Below, piece after piece: positions 63,672-64,000 of a stretch of 64,000 nucleotides of DNA. Made by a program: the position numbers and the translations under genes. This stretch comes from an uncultured Chitinophagaceae bacterium. GTDB taxonomy: Bacteria > Bacteroidota > Bacteroidia > Chitinophagales > Chitinophagaceae. The DNA lies in contig CALLZY010000260.1 of assembly GCA_937858715.1 (NCBI GenBank), forward strand, positions 1 to 64,000, given 5' to 3'. The notes beneath the pieces were generated by a model, which ran no database searches, had not been told where the DNA came from, and worked only from the letters and a program-made list of their open reading frames with translations. Every line of letters begins with the position of its first letter. Position 1 is the first letter of the stretch.

Positions 63672-64000
63672 TTATCCCACCGCATTTATCACCAATTCTT
63701 TAATCCTGTCAATAGGTATCCGCTCCTGCTCCATGGTGTCACGGTAGCGGATTGTCACAGTATCATCCTGTAGTGTCTGGTGGTCAACCGTCACGCAGAA
63801 TGGTGTGCCAAGGGCATCCATGCGGCGGTAACGCTTGCCTATTGAGTCCTTCTCTTCATAAAAACAACGGAAATGCGGACGGCAATCGCTCATAATACGT
63901 TCAGCAATCTCCGGCAGACCATCTTTTTTCGTAAGCGGCAATACTGCCAGCTTAATGGGAGCCAGTAAGGCAGGCAGTTTTAATACAACCCGGCTGTCTT
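63672..64000 (-). CDS. glyS: Glycyl-tRNA synthetase, C-terminal part (runs off the window)
   Basis: The visible 108 codons are the anticodon-binding domain of the dimeric (alpha2, eukaryote-like) GlyRS: LAPIKLAVLPLTKKDGLPEIA, KRYRRMDALGTPFCVTVD, and TVTIRYRDTMEQERI near the end. The frame is open to the window edge without a start. The stop is at 63672 and a strong terminator follows. The upstream core with the class II motifs lies outside. Confidence 0.93.
   Translation of the reverse strand, partial: DSRVVLKLPALLAPIKLAVLPLTKKDGLPEIAERIMSDCRPHFRCFYEEKDSIGKRYRRMDALGTPFCVTVDHQTLQDDTVTIRYRDTMEQERIPIDRIKELVINAVG

Overview
The window reads as chromosomal DNA of a member of the Bacteroidota, most likely of the Chitinophagaceae or a close relative. 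The signs are a type IX secretion sorting domain on a large subtilisin, a CarboxypepD_reg-type TonB-dependent receptor, several lipoproteins, -7 boxes of the TAnnTTTG type, weak Shine-Dalgarno sequences, and conserved Bacteroidota-type proteins (DUF2249, DUF6051, DHCW cupin). Two genes run off the ends: ppdK (left) and the eukaryote-type glycyl-tRNA synthetase (right). I see no tRNA, rRNA, CRISPR array, transposase or phage gene.

Layout. (1) 1-10.8 kb, minus strand: an 11-gene respiratory complex I operon, nuoABCDHIJKLMN. It has no nuoE, nuoF or nuoG, and is followed by a small proline-rich protein and ppdK. (2) 11-23.5 kb: housekeeping genes (ferredoxin-NADP reductase-like flavoprotein, mfd, greA, a HIT protein), a 1,814-residue T9SS subtilisin and lipoproteins. 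(3) 23.5-29.3 kb: a loose region of small orphan genes and repeats. It holds a perfect 195-bp direct repeat, a diverged pair of inverted copies of it, a 21-bp minisatellite and a 16-bp tandem array. (4) 29.3-42.2 kb: a complete hydrogenase locus. Genes hyaABCD run to the left. A small His-rich membrane protein and hypABFCD, a TonB-dependent receptor and hypE run to the right. The small subunit has all six proximal-cluster cysteines of O2-tolerant group 1d enzymes. (5) 42-47.3 kb: a C69 peptidase, a DUF1569 protein, and tandem tryptophanase and tyrosine phenol-lyase. (6) 47.4-53.9 kb, minus strand: a probable nitric-oxide/iron-sulfur repair operon (DUF2249-Ric, hemerythrin, DUF1858-DUF2249, NnrS-like membrane protein, DUF59, Rrf2 regulator), with an unrecognised 607-residue Cys-rich protein downstream. 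Its promoter carries a perfect 48-bp palindrome. (7) 54-63.5 kb: a DUF6051 hydrolase and a ferredoxin-centred cluster: a GltD-like Fe-S flavoprotein, pyruvate:ferredoxin oxidoreductase, a dihydroorotate dehydrogenase-like protein, a U32 protein and a small ferredoxin.

How it fits together. Amino-acid lyases (TnaA, Tpl) make pyruvate. PFOR turns pyruvate into acetyl-CoA and reduced ferredoxin. A complex I without the NADH module could accept electrons from ferredoxin (inference). The O2-tolerant hydrogenase feeds electrons from H2 into quinone through cytochrome b. The NO/Fe-S repair operon would protect these cluster-rich enzymes. The picture is of a facultative or micro-oxic bacterium that is rich in iron-sulfur enzymes and able to use H2.

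The best candidates for something undescribed are the 607-residue protein, the palindromic operator, the small His-rich protein and the TonB receptor built into the hyp operon.
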